This document shows, one piece after another, positions 9,643-18,370 of a stretch of DNA of 64,000 nucleotides. This DNA is from Ancylomarina sp. DW003. GTDB taxonomy: Bacteria > Bacteroidota > Bacteroidia > Bacteroidales > Marinifilaceae. The stretch spans positions 496,001 to 560,000 of the forward strand of contig NZ_JAKJSD010000001.1 in the NCBI RefSeq assembly GCF_029029505.1, read 5' to 3'. Within the stretch, counting starts at the first letter, position 1, and each line of letters starts with the position of its first letter. The notes under the pieces are model-generated. The model was not told the origin of the DNA. It saw only the letters and a list, made by a program, of their open reading frames with translations, and did not search any database. The translations under genes and the position numbers were made by a program.

Positions 9643-10695
9643 ATGAAACGCAAACAATTAAAATTTTGGTTCTTACTCCTTACTTTTGGAGCAATATTCG
9701 CAGCCTGTGAAGGTCCCGCTGGAAAAGATGGTGCCAATGGTGCTGATGGTGCAGACGGTTTAAATGGTGCCGATGGTGCAAGTGGAAATGCAACTTGTAT
9801 GTCTTGCCATGCTGGTGAAACTAAATCAAATATTGAAGCACAATTTGCAATGTCTGGTCATGATGCCGGTAAAGCTGTTGGATATTCAGATTATGGTCCT
9901 CATTGCTCAAAATGTCATTCACACCAAGGCTTTGTTCAGCTTGCAACTTTAGGAACAGTTGGAAGTATAAACAACCCAACAGCCTGGGAATGTTCAACGT
10001 GTCACGGATTACATAAAACAATGGAAGCGGTTGATTATGCTTTGAGATTATCAGATCCTGTTACCAGTATGGCTAACGAGGCTATTACTCTTGACATGGA
10101 TGGTAATAGTAATTTATGTGCAAATTGCCACCAATCCAGAAAAACTTATCCTATGGTTGATGAAGGTGAAACACATTATATGGTTCCAAAACACTTCGGT
10201 CCTCATCATGGTCCACAAGCAAATATACTTTATGGTACCGGCCTTGCTGAAATTACGGGTGATGTAGCCTATCCAGAAGATGGTTCTGCCAAGCACTTAG
10301 ATCAGGCTTCTTGCACGGGTTGTCATATGGCTGATTATGATACAGATAACACACAAGGCGGGCACTCATTTATTCCTTCACAGAAGGCGTGTAATGATTG
10401 TCATGGCACTACAGACAGTGATTTTGAACACAATGGAGCAAGAGCTGACTTTGAAGTTAAACTTGTCAATTTAAGAGATGAATTAATTCGTTTAGGTCTG
10501 GTAACAGGTAATGATACAGATGGTTATCACGCTGTTGAAGAAGCATCATTTCCTATACTTCAGGCTCAGGCAACATTCAACTGGATAGCTCTTAACGAGG
10601 ATAGCAGTCATGGAGCACACAACCCTGTATATATCAACGCTATTCTTATGAATTCAATAAAGGCAATGGAAGCTGAAGCAACTCCGGCTCCTTAA
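9643..10695 (+). CDS. Six-heme c-type cytochrome lipoprotein with collagen-like linker
   Basis: A signal peptide ends in a lipobox (FAACEGP), so the mature protein should be a lipid-anchored envelope protein. Next comes about eight Gly-X-Y triplets (GPAGKDGANGADGADGLNG and on), a collagen-like stalk, then six CxxCH heme sites: CMSCH, CSKCH, CSTCH, CANCH, CTGCH and CNDCH. Many further histidines could be distal ligands. It is the first gene of a seven-gene respiratory cluster and is followed by its own terminator-like stem. It probably carries electrons at the outer membrane; the terminal acceptor is unknown. Confidence 0.85.
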   Translation: MKRKQLKFWFLLLTFGAIFAACEGPAGKDGANGADGADGLNGADGASGNATCMSCHAGETKSNIEAQFAMSGHDAGKAVGYSDYGPHCSKCHSHQGFVQLATLGTVGSINNPTAWECSTCHGLHKTMEAVDYALRLSDPVTSMANEAITLDMDGNSNLCANCHQSRKTYPMVDEGETHYMVPKHFGPHHGPQANILYGTGLAEITGDVAYPEDGSAKHLDQASCTGCHMADYDTDNTQGGHSFIPSQKACNDCHGTTDSDFEHNGARADFEVKLVNLRDELIRLGLVTGNDTDGYHAVEEASFPILQAQATFNWIALNEDSSHGAHNPVYINAILMNSIKAMEAEATPAP

Positions 10696-10726
10696 TCCAT
10701 CATTTTTTTTAATACTAAAGATTGAT

Positions 10727-10763
10727 AAGGAGTTGTTCGATTTTAATATTGAACAACTCCTTT
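10727..10763 (+). terminator. Terminator or processing stem after first cytochrome gene
   Basis: A perfect 12-bp stem AAGGAGTTGTTC / GAACAACTCCTT (10727-10738 and 10751-10762) encloses a 12-nt loop. Only a short T tract follows, so partial read-through into the next gene is possible. Confidence 0.65.
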
Positions 10764-10884
10764 ACAAATAAATTTGGATATAATAATCCATACAAAGAAG
10801 CATTATTCAATTGAGAAAGAGATGGTAAGATTATTGTATATACCAGAATAACCATCCTACTCATCTTATTAAAATTATAATCAT

Positions 10885-11247
10885 ATGAAAAGATATATTA
10901 AAGTACTAGCTTTCCTTTTCATGATTGGATTAGTTGCCTGTGAATACGATTATATCGCAGAAGATGTAATTATCCCACAACCTGATCCGGATGATCCAAT
11001 CAGTTTCTCAGAACAGGTAGAACCGATCTTTCAAAGTAAATGTATAGGATGTCACGATAGCAGACCTCCAATTTTGACAACGGGAGATGCGTATGATAAT
11101 CTTAAAAACGGAAACTATATCAATACAGAAAATCCAGCAGATAGTGAGATTTATAAAAGATCTACAGACGGGCATGGAACAAATATGAGTTCATCTGAGC
11201 GCCTACTGCTACTAACCTGGATTACTGAAGGAGCTAAGGATAACTAA
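10885..11247 (+). CDS. Monoheme cytochrome c lipoprotein
   Basis: A 120-residue exported lipoprotein (lipobox LVACEYD). A single CIGCH heme site follows SFSEQVEPIFQSK, the usual start of small cytochrome c domains. A methionine in HGTNMSSSE is a candidate sixth ligand, and WITEGAKDN at the end matches the terminal helix of this domain type. It is 16 bp upstream of the DUF5777 barrel gene, with which it is probably co-transcribed. It likely moves electrons to or from that outer-membrane component. Confidence 0.8.
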   Translation: MKRYIKVLAFLFMIGLVACEYDYIAEDVIIPQPDPDDPISFSEQVEPIFQSKCIGCHDSRPPILTTGDAYDNLKNGNYINTENPADSEIYKRSTDGHGTNMSSSERLLLLTWITEGAKDN

Positions 11248-11263
11248 TCAAACACATGCAATT

Positions 11264-12139
11264 ATGAGAAAATATATATTTACATTATCATGCCTGCTTG
11301 TTTTTGCTTTTGGGAGCGTTCTTGCTCAAGAGACTGAAACCAAGAAGGTTGAAAAACCTGTAAGGGCACCATTTGAAAGTGGTTATTTGATAGATAATCA
11401 AACGACCCTAATTCAACCCGTGAAAACATTAGAATTTGCCATTCAACACAAATTTGGAACTGTCGAAAATGGTCATTCTGACCTTTGGGGCTTATACGCC
11501 TCGGGCGCCAACATTCGTCTTGGACTAGACTATGTTGTTGCCAAAAATATTCAAATCGGTTTAGGGGTAACAAAGGAACGAATGACAACCGATTTCAATG
11601 CGAAATGGACAATTCTGGAACAAACCAGAAGTAACACTATTCCTATTGCATTGGCATTATATGGGAATGTTGCCATCGACGGTAGAGACAAAGATCAATT
11701 TCATGATGACTTTAAAGCTTCAAATCGTTTTTCATCATTTGCACAAGTTATTGTTGGTCGTAAATTTACTGATGGTATCAGTTTACAAACTGGTCTTAGC
11801 TTTTCTCATTATAATTTAATTGATAAGGGTAGCTATCACGACAAAGTAGGTGTTCATTTTAATGGTCGATTTAAAGTATCACCTCAAGGTGCTATAATCT
11901 TTAATGTTGATGTACCTCTTGATCTGGGTTATTTAGATAGTGAAGCTGATGATTATAACAATCCTGAACCGAATTTATCTTTCGGATATGAAGTCTCAAC
12001 CAGTACACATGCCTTTCAAATCTACATGGGTAACTCAAAAGGGCTTATCCAACAAGATATCATGGTGAATAATACAAATAAAATCGATTTAGACAACTTC
12101 ATGATTGGCTTTACAATCACAAGGTTGTGGAACTTTTAA
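11264..12139 (+). CDS. DUF5777-family beta-barrel protein
   Basis: A signal peptide (ending SVLAQE) precedes about 265 residues rich in alternating hydrophobic strands and ending in an aromatic residue (RLWNF), which is the outer-membrane barrel signature. Content and order (APFESGYLIDNQT, LEFAIQHKFG, LGLDYVVAKNIQIGLG) match the DUF5777 family, found in Bacteroidetes beside multiheme cytochromes. No function is established. Position between cytochrome genes suggests a porin-like sleeve or anchor for electron transfer through the outer membrane, which is an inference from context. Confidence 0.78.
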   Translation: MRKYIFTLSCLLVFAFGSVLAQETETKKVEKPVRAPFESGYLIDNQTTLIQPVKTLEFAIQHKFGTVENGHSDLWGLYASGANIRLGLDYVVAKNIQIGLGVTKERMTTDFNAKWTILEQTRSNTIPIALALYGNVAIDGRDKDQFHDDFKASNRFSSFAQVIVGRKFTDGISLQTGLSFSHYNLIDKGSYHDKVGVHFNGRFKVSPQGAIIFNVDVPLDLGYLDSEADDYNNPEPNLSFGYEVSTSTHAFQIYMGNSKGLIQQDIMVNNTNKIDLDNFMIGFTITRLWNF

Positions 12140-12158
12140 ACTCTAAAATTTGAAAATT

Positions 12159-12578
12159 ATGAAGACACTAAAAAACATATTTCTAGGTTTATCTCTGATA
12201 TTTGCCGGGATTCTTCTAGCTGCGTTTACGCTACCTCAGGACAAAAAAATAGGTGGACCTTGGGAGATTCCTGCGAAATATAAGACAATGAAGAATACCT
12301 ATAAAGATGATGCATCGTTGATGAAGGTTGGTAAAATGCTTTATACAAAGCATTGTAAATCATGTCATGGAAGTAAAGGAGAAGGTAATGGCCCTAAGGC
12401 TAAAAGCATGAAAACAGAGATACGTTCTTTAAAAATGGCTGAAGTTCAAGCTCAATCTGATGGTATTTTATACTACCAATCATTTATAGGCAGAGACGAA
12501 ATGCCAAACTATGAAAAAAAGATTGGTGACGATGAAGATCGTTGGGCAATCATCAATTACTTGAGAACTCTGAAATAA
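12159..12578 (+). CDS. Cytochrome c, class I, monoheme
   Basis: The 139-residue product has one hydrophobic N-terminal signal or anchor (LGLSLIFAGILLAAFTLPQ), a CKSCHG heme motif and a distal methionine in GRDEMPNYEKK. The domain ends AIINYLRTL, as in diffusible class I cytochromes. I start at the ATG at 12159 (MKTLKNIF); the in-frame TTG at 12150 adds only three residues. It is 20 bp downstream of the DUF5777 gene. Likely a periplasmic electron shuttle between inner and outer membrane members of the cluster. Confidence 0.85.
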   Translation: MKTLKNIFLGLSLIFAGILLAAFTLPQDKKIGGPWEIPAKYKTMKNTYKDDASLMKVGKMLYTKHCKSCHGSKGEGNGPKAKSMKTEIRSLKMAEVQAQSDGILYYQSFIGRDEMPNYEKKIGDDEDRWAIINYLRTLK

Positions 12579-12593
12579 AATTTCAATCTTAAC

Positions 12594-12630
12594 AAATTCC
12601 TGAAGTCTCAGCATTTCAGGAATTTTAATT
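12594..12630 (+). terminator. Stem-loop between cytochrome genes
   Basis: AAATTCCTGAA and TTCAGGAATTT (12594-12604 and 12615-12625) form a perfect 11-bp stem with a 10-nt loop and a weak T-rich tail. It could terminate or attenuate transcription before the seven-heme gene. Confidence 0.6.
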
Positions 12631-12640
12631 TATTAAACAT

Positions 12641-13561
12641 ATGCGTTTTCCACAATATAGGATCAGTTTCCTTCTTCTCTTTTTAGCTTCGTTTACCACG
12701 AACTTAAAAGCTGATAATGATTGTCTGCGTTGTCATGCAAATAACACTCATAGTATTTACAATGACTGGACTGAGCGTAATGAAAAGCGATTGATGAATC
12801 CGTATTATATTCTTGATTCTTTAAGAATTAAGGCTGGGGTTCATGGTTCTTTCGCATGTATAGATTGTCATTCATCTGATTATGAAACCTACCCACATCA
12901 AGGAGAATTGAAACTTGAACCTTTAATGACATGTATTGATTGTCATGGTGGAGACGAAAACTTTGCAGATTATAAATTTGAAGAAATAGAAACTGAATTT
13001 GGTAAGAGTGTTCACGCAACCGCATTAGGTGAGGTATTCACTTGTTCAAAATGTCATAGTCAACACTATTACCAAGCTAAAGCTCGTACAAGTGAGAGCG
13101 TTAGAGATATCGTTAAGTTTAGTAATGAGATGTGTATTTCCTGCCACGACAACACTTCTAAGTATCAATTGATGTCCGATAGCTTAAGCCCCAAACTTGT
13201 AGAAACACACGACTGGTTGCCTAACCAAAAGTTACATTTTGAAAATGTACGTTGCATCGAATGTCATACGCAAATACAAGACTCATTAATGGTTTCTCAC
13301 AATATTCTACCTAAAGAAAAGGCTCTAAAACTTTGTGTAGAATGCCACACAGCAAATTCACATCTAAATGCATCGCTGTACAAGTACAAGAATATTCAAG
13401 CCAGGAGTGAAAAAGGCAAAGTTGGAATTATACTCGCCAACAAATCCTACGTCATTGGAGCCTACCAGAATGAAACCTTAAATCTTTTAAGTATACTCAT
13501 TTTTATGGCTGTTATTGGTGGGATTATCATTCATAGTTTTTTCAGAATTATAAAAAAATAG
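12641..13561 (+). CDS. Seven-heme c-type cytochrome with C-terminal membrane anchor
   Basis: An N-terminal signal peptide (LLFLASFTTNLKAD) is followed by seven CxxCH sites: CLRCH, CIDCH, CIDCH, CSKCH, CISCH, CIECH and CVECH. A C-terminal membrane helix (LLSILIFMAVIGGIIIHSFF) is followed by lysines, so the heme domain faces the periplasm and is tethered to the inner membrane. The next gene, a cytochrome b561-like protein, begins 5 bp after its stop, suggesting a two-subunit quinol-oxidising module. The partner reductase cannot be named from sequence. Confidence 0.85.
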   Translation: MRFPQYRISFLLLFLASFTTNLKADNDCLRCHANNTHSIYNDWTERNEKRLMNPYYILDSLRIKAGVHGSFACIDCHSSDYETYPHQGELKLEPLMTCIDCHGGDENFADYKFEEIETEFGKSVHATALGEVFTCSKCHSQHYYQAKARTSESVRDIVKFSNEMCISCHDNTSKYQLMSDSLSPKLVETHDWLPNQKLHFENVRCIECHTQIQDSLMVSHNILPKEKALKLCVECHTANSHLNASLYKYKNIQARSEKGKVGIILANKSYVIGAYQNETLNLLSILIFMAVIGGIIIHSFFRIIKK

Positions 13562-13565
13562 ATTT

Positions 13566-14180
13566 ATGAGCACGGAAGGAAAAGTATATTTATATCCAAT
13601 TTGGTTACGTATTTGGCACGCGATTAATGCACTTGGTATTCTTGTTTTGATCTATACAGGCTTAAACATGCAATTTGCACGACCTGATTTTGAACTATTG
13701 AGATTTGATTTAGCTGTTACATTACACAATTTTGCAGGAGTAATTGTTTCAATTAATTATTTAATTTTCTTCATTGGTAACCTGGTTACATCAAATAAAA
13801 AATATTACAGAATAAAGCCTAAAGGTTTAAGAAAACGTCTGTTAAAACAGCTGCGTTTCTACACTTATGGCATGTTTAAAAACGAAGAGGTTCCTTACCC
13901 AATCTCTGAAAAAAGAAAATTTAATCCAGTACAGAAGTATACCTATGTCGCTGTTATGTACCTTATGGTGCCTATTATAATTGTTACAGGAATCGCACTT
14001 CTTTTTCCTGAATTAATAATTGAAGAAGTCTACAATATGAGTGGAATCTTCTTAACAGCCATTCTCCATGCCATAGTTGGGTTTATTATATCCATATTCC
14101 TTATTATTCATTTATATTTTGCTACAATTGGAAAGAAACCTGTAAGTAATTTTGTTAGTATTATAACAGGCTGGCATTAG
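13566..14180 (+). CDS. Cytochrome b561-like membrane subunit
   Basis: A 204-residue protein with four predicted membrane helices (about 13-30, 50-70, 120-145 and 155-185). Histidines lie in WLRIWHAINALG, VTLHNFAG, AILHAIVG and IHLYFATIG, the arrangement that binds two b hemes in thiosulfate-reductase or Ni-hydrogenase type cytochrome b. It probably passes electrons between the quinone pool and the seven-heme cytochrome encoded 5 bp upstream. Confidence 0.8.
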   Translation: MSTEGKVYLYPIWLRIWHAINALGILVLIYTGLNMQFARPDFELLRFDLAVTLHNFAGVIVSINYLIFFIGNLVTSNKKYYRIKPKGLRKRLLKQLRFYTYGMFKNEEVPYPISEKRKFNPVQKYTYVAVMYLMVPIIIVTGIALLFPELIIEEVYNMSGIFLTAILHAIVGFIISIFLIIHLYFATIGKKPVSNFVSIITGWH

Positions 14181-14270
14181 AGGAAATTCTTTTTATAACT
14201 TAAAAAGAAGTGAGATGAAGAGCGATTAGCTCCCAAAATTAATGGGAGAATAAACTTAAATCTATTTACC

Positions 14271-15773
14271 ATGAAACTCCCGAATTCAGTCAGAAACTGG
14301 TTATCACTTCTTGGTGCCGGGATAGCTGCAATGAATCTTTTCATAATTGGATTCATACTTGCTTTATCCTTCTTTTATGATATTGGAAGTTCATACGTTG
14401 GATTATTCATATATATAATACTTCCCATGTTTTTTGTTGGAGGCTTAATTCTAATTCCCATCGGGATGATTAGAACCAACAGGAAACTAAAGAGAAAACT
14501 ATTAACGGATGATAAGCTAGCTTGGCCAAAAATCGATTTCAACGATAGAAAAGTCAGAAATGTAAGTATTCTTTTTTCTTTCGGAACAGTTTTTATCCTC
14601 ATCATCTCATCAATGGGAAGTTACCATGCCTTTCACTATACCGAATCTGTAGAGTTTTGCGGAAAACTATGTCATCAGGTTATGGCTCCTGAGTATACAG
14701 CCTATCACCAATCCTCACACGAACGGGTTAAGTGCGTCGAGTGTCATGTAGGAGAAGGTTCCGGTTGGTATATGCGAAGTAAGTTATCGGGTCTATATCA
14801 GGTTTATTCTGTGATTGCAAAAAAATACCCCAAACCAATTCCAACACCTTTAGAAAACTTACGCCCTGCGCGCGAGACATGCGAACAATGCCATTGGCCA
14901 CAAAAATTCTACGATAGTAAGCTAAAGCACAAGCGTTCTTATTTGGCTGACGAAACAACAACGGAGCACAACATTGTCATGAAAATGAAAACGAGTGCAA
15001 GCATAAGTGCTAAAGGGATTTCAGAAGGGATTCATTGGCATATTAATCCTGATATTAAAATAGAATATATTGCTTCAACAAAAGATCGCGAAAAATTACC
15101 TTGGGTAAAATATACCAACTTAAAAACGGGTGAAGTTAAGCTGTATCTGGAACCAGATAATTTGCTAAGCGAAAAACAAATCGATAGTCTTGAAACCCGT
15201 ACTATGGATTGTTTAGATTGTCATAACCGACCATCTCACGACTATCACAACCCTCAGAATTTTATCGATGAATTTATCTCATCTGGGGCAATTTCAAAGG
15301 ATTTACCCGATATAAAGGTCGTAGCTATGGATATTCTCAATCAAGATTATCCAAACACCGATAGCGCTATGATAGCAATAAAATCTCAAGTTCTAGAATA
15401 TTACGATATCATGTATCCTGAAATTCTTAAGGCAAATAAAGACGGTATCAGCAAGGCGATAACAGCCATACAAAAAGGTTATAGCTCGAATATATTCCCC
15501 GAAATGGGTGTAAGCTGGAAAGTTTACCCCAATCATTTAGGGCATCTTGAAACCAATGGTTGTTTCCGTTGTCATAACGACAAACATGTTACAAATAAAG
15601 GCGAAACCATATCGAGAGATTGTAACCTTTGCCACGATATTGTATCGCAAGGAAAAACGGGTAAAATGGAGAATGCGACCCTAGACAAGCCACTGGAATT
15701 CTTTCACCCTATTGACATTGATAAACAATGGGAAACTCAGTTGTGTTCTGAATGCCATGCTCAGCTCTATTAA
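14271..15773 (+). CDS. Seven-heme NapC/NirT-type inner-membrane cytochrome, ImcH-like layout
   Basis: Three N-terminal membrane helices (about 12-35, 44-65 and 97-115) precede a large periplasmic heme domain. Heme sites are CGKLCH (an unusual CX3CH), CVECH, CEQCH, CLDCH, CFRCH, CNLCH and CSECH. The opening region (ESVEFCGKLCHQVMAPEY, then HERVKCVECHVGEG) is the NapC/NirT quinol-dehydrogenase signature. Size near 500 residues and seven hemes resemble the Geobacter inner-membrane cytochrome ImcH, which feeds extracellular electron transfer. That functional equivalence is inferred. It is the last gene of the cluster, 90 bp after the b-type subunit. Confidence 0.82.
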   Translation: MKLPNSVRNWLSLLGAGIAAMNLFIIGFILALSFFYDIGSSYVGLFIYIILPMFFVGGLILIPIGMIRTNRKLKRKLLTDDKLAWPKIDFNDRKVRNVSILFSFGTVFILIISSMGSYHAFHYTESVEFCGKLCHQVMAPEYTAYHQSSHERVKCVECHVGEGSGWYMRSKLSGLYQVYSVIAKKYPKPIPTPLENLRPARETCEQCHWPQKFYDSKLKHKRSYLADETTTEHNIVMKMKTSASISAKGISEGIHWHINPDIKIEYIASTKDREKLPWVKYTNLKTGEVKLYLEPDNLLSEKQIDSLETRTMDCLDCHNRPSHDYHNPQNFIDEFISSGAISKDLPDIKVVAMDILNQDYPNTDSAMIAIKSQVLEYYDIMYPEILKANKDGISKAITAIQKGYSSNIFPEMGVSWKVYPNHLGHLETNGCFRCHNDKHVTNKGETISRDCNLCHDIVSQGKTGKMENATLDKPLEFFHPIDIDKQWETQLCSECHAQLY

Positions 15774-15822
15774 ATAACTGCTGAAAACTCCCATTCTATT
15801 CTGAATAAGAGGATGTGCATTC

Positions 15823-16443
15823 CTATTTAGCAACCTCAACAATCAAATAGTCTTTCAACTTGAGATCTTTAACGAGATTCTTTGCTTGAGAACTCTTTGC
15901 AAAAGGTCCTAACCTGTATTTATATAAGTTCTTATCCTTCAACTGATGCAGATAAATCATATTATCTGGTAAATCAGACAAAATTCGATTTTTAAAAATC
16001 CCAAACTGTATGTAATAACGATAATTAGATGATATCTCTACGACACGCTCTTTACCTCCTAAGGTATCTATCTGGATAATGGTGTTAGGCAACTGTAACT
16101 TCTTAAGATCGTTTTGAAATAAGCTCGCCTCATTTTCACTGAAAAATCGAGCCAATGGGTATTGATTTTTATCTTTGAATACTAAAAGAAATGTCTTTAC
16201 ATTTTTAGGCAATAACTTTTCTTCTTTCACAATCTCTCCACCTTCACGCTCGACTTGAATTGTTTTGCTTACAGCACTTCCAGTATCCTTATAAACAAAA
16301 CTAAAAATCACTAGCGAGGTAAGTATAATAGCGCCAACAATAACTCTAATCAAGCTTTTCTTTTTCTTGACCTCCAGTTGCTGTCTATCCAATTCTTTTA
16401 ATAGAGCCTTAATTCTTATTTGTGAGTTTTCTTGACTTCCCAT
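15823..16443 (-). CDS. Membrane-anchored SPOR-like domain protein
   Basis: A 206-residue protein with a charged cytoplasmic N-terminus (KALLKELDRQQLEVKKKKS), one membrane helix (about 33-50) and a periplasmic part. The C-terminal 70 residues (YYIQFGIFKNR, then KYRLGPFAKSSQAKNL) match the SPOR peptidoglycan-binding fold: a strand, a helix, then a GPF turn. It may act at the cell wall or division site. It converges on the cytochrome cluster and is divergent from nothing close, so context gives little help. Confidence 0.6.
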   Translation of the reverse strand: MGSQENSQIRIKALLKELDRQQLEVKKKKSLIRVIVGAIILTSLVIFSFVYKDTGSAVSKTIQVEREGGEIVKEEKLLPKNVKTFLLVFKDKNQYPLARFFSENEASLFQNDLKKLQLPNTIIQIDTLGGKERVVEISSNYRYYIQFGIFKNRILSDLPDNMIYLHQLKDKNLYKYRLGPFAKSSQAKNLVKDLKLKDYLIVEVAK

Positions 16444-16666
16444 TAAATGAAATATAATTCAAACCGTACAACAACAAGAATGAGGCACTTGTATGTTGAT
16501 TATTATTGGTATAAGATGTGATCTGTTGACCAGAACTAGTTTATTACATAAAAACAATTTAAAAGTAATGAAATTTCTTTATGTCTGATACGAAAAATGG
16601 AGCTAATCGAAAAATCGCCAGCTCCATTCATCATTAATTTTATGTCCTTCTACTTAAACAGTGATG

Positions 16667-17338
16667 TTATACATGCTTAAGTACATCTTCAAGATTTTCA
16701 AATCGTGCTTTATAATCATTTAAGGAGCGTGTGATTACTTCTTTAGCTTCTTCAAGACCATAAATATCTGTAATTTCTGCCTCACTCGACAAGCCCGGCA
16801 TGTCCTTATAAGTCAGGAAATAATGCTTTAAACGAGTAATAATAACCTCCGGACAGTCAGCAATATCATTGTAGTTACCGTAAGTGGCATCGTTATTCAA
16901 AACAGCAATAATCTTATCATCAGCCTCATTGCCATCAATCATTCTAAAACCACCAATAGGTCGAACTTCGGCAATAATATCACCATGAGCAATTGATTTC
17001 TCAGTCAACACACAAATATCAAGAGGATCACCATCACCTTTTATACCCTTTTTCCCAGATTTTTCGCTACAATATTCACCAACTAATTTTCCACAGTATG
17101 ACTGAGGCAGAAAACCATAAAGTGCAGGAATTACATTGGAATATTTCTGAGGACGATCAATCTTTAAATACCCACTGGTTTTATCAACTTCATATTTTAC
17201 GGTATCAGTCGGCACCATTTCGATAAATGCCATGACTGAATTAGGTGCATCGTCACCAACATCAATCCCGTGCCAAGGATGCGACTTATATCTCAAGCCC
17301 ATCAATCGGCCAATAGGATCATTTAATTTATTTCCCAT
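16667..17338 (-). CDS. ppa: Inorganic pyrophosphatase, family I
   Basis: Hydrolyses pyrophosphate made in biosynthesis. The metal-binding signature GDGDPLDICVL is present, along with YEVDKTSGYLKIDRPQ and LYGFLPQSYCG blocks. I start at the ATG at 17338 (MGNKLNDPIGRLMG), giving 223 residues. The frame stays open 93 bases further upstream but that stretch looks non-coding. This longer form of family I is common in Bacteroidia. Confidence 0.92.
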   Translation of the reverse strand: MGNKLNDPIGRLMGLRYKSHPWHGIDVGDDAPNSVMAFIEMVPTDTVKYEVDKTSGYLKIDRPQKYSNVIPALYGFLPQSYCGKLVGEYCSEKSGKKGIKGDGDPLDICVLTEKSIAHGDIIAEVRPIGGFRMIDGNEADDKIIAVLNNDATYGNYNDIADCPEVIITRLKHYFLTYKDMPGLSSEAEITDIYGLEEAKEVITRSLNDYKARFENLEDVLKHV

Positions 17339-17721
17339 TAGTCTAATATTTTCAATTTCAGTATAGAGCAAGCCTCTGCTCTTAAAATTTTGTATAACAA
17401 AAGTAAGAAAACAATATAATAAACAACCCAATCATCTTTATCTTTTCCCATAATTGCAGAAATTGGGTATTTCTCGCCAAGCCAATGTGGAAGTTTCCAC
17501 CATACCATTGGCAATGGCTTTACATTTTAAGAACAAAACCAATGTTTGTCATACATATTTGCCACGGCTCAGGTATAATAATAAGGTGTAGTCGTTCATT
17601 TAGGGTTAGCCCTCATTCGCTTTTGTTAGCTGGTGAGGGTTTCTTCATTTATATCAAACAAGTTAATTTCAATCAATCATAATTCAACTTTTAATAGCTA
17701 TCTTACAATCAAAAATATTTT
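17339..17721. other. Intergenic region with two stem-loops
   Basis: No gene is seen. A stem GCCAATG / CATTGGC (17481-17487 and 17506-17512) has a further 3-bp pairing inside, like a small repetitive extragenic hairpin. Copy 1 of the 30-bp stem-loop repeat lies at 17610-17639. This marks the boundary between core genes and the accessory patch. Confidence 0.4.
17610..17639 (+). repeat. 30-bp direct repeat, copy 1 (stem-loop)
   Basis: The repeat begins CCCTCA and ends TGAGGG, so it can form a 6-bp hairpin, and a T-rich tract follows as in a terminator. Copy 2 at 18338-18367 differs at one base. Together they flank the AbiU2-like gene in direct orientation, as if the gene had entered next to, or been duplicated with, a terminator. 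Confidence 0.75.
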
Positions 17722-18330
17722 ATGAAAAAGGTCTCCAGTGATACTATTCGGAAAATGATTAAAGAAATATTCTTTTTGTATGATTTTGCAAAACAATGTC
17801 ATAGAATCACAAATTATTTTATCAATCCTGAAACACTTGACGAAAAGGAGATATACAATAAGTGTAGAAATGTCCAACTAGTAAACTTTGTATTCTGGAG
17901 AACTCATATTATTGAAGTAGCGAAACTTGTTACAAATTCGGGGAATCAAAATTACAATATCTTTTCTTTTCTAGATAAATTAAAAACCTCTCAGCTATAC
18001 AATGATAGTTTAGGGGAAAAAATTAGTTTATGGGAAATTCAACTTGATAACTGTAATGCAACAATTGAGAAGATTACGAAACTAAGAAATAAAGCGTATG
18101 CTCACACAGATAAAAATTATCAAAAAGTACTAAATGAGAATCAATTAAACTATGAAGAAATTGAATCGCTTTACAACATAATTGATACTATAATATTCGA
18201 AGTTTATGGCTTATTTGATTGGCAGGCAAGTACTGATCTGGAATATGAAGATGGTAATATCCATATTATGAATAACATTATAGACAGGAATAAATGGCTT
18301 ACAGGTCAATTTTTTAAAGAAAGAAGATAA
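17722..18330 (+). CDS. AbiU2-like HEPN-domain protein
   Basis: A 202-residue, almost wholly helical protein. The segment KLRNKAYAHTDKNY (about residues 129-142) carries an R-x5-H motif of the type that forms the ribonuclease site of HEPN proteins, and its context resembles the AbiU2 family. AbiU2 proteins are linked to abortive infection and toxin-antitoxin loci, but the activity of this one is unknown. It stands alone, between two copies of a terminator-like repeat, and converges on a TIR operon. A defence or dormancy role is inferred from family and neighbours. Confidence 0.6.
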   Translation: MKKVSSDTIRKMIKEIFFLYDFAKQCHRITNYFINPETLDEKEIYNKCRNVQLVNFVFWRTHIIEVAKLVTNSGNQNYNIFSFLDKLKTSQLYNDSLGEKISLWEIQLDNCNATIEKITKLRNKAYAHTDKNYQKVLNENQLNYEEIESLYNIIDTIIFEVYGLFDWQASTDLEYEDGNIHIMNNIIDRNKWLTGQFFKERR

Positions 18331-18337
18331 ATATTAC

Positions 18338-18367
18338 CCCTCATTGGCTTTTGTTAGCTGGTGAGGG
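18338..18367 (+). repeat. 30-bp direct repeat, copy 2 (bidirectional terminator)
   Basis: One mismatch to copy 1 at 17610-17639. It lies in the 40-bp gap between the convergent AbiU2-like and TIR genes. CCCTCA / TGAGGG forms the stem and TTTTT follows, so it probably ends the HEPN transcript. Confidence 0.75.
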
Positions 18368-18370
18368 TTT

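Noticed and set aside
17485-17682. 65-codon frame upstream of the HEPN gene
   Set aside because: It runs through two hairpins and has no domain or conserved look.
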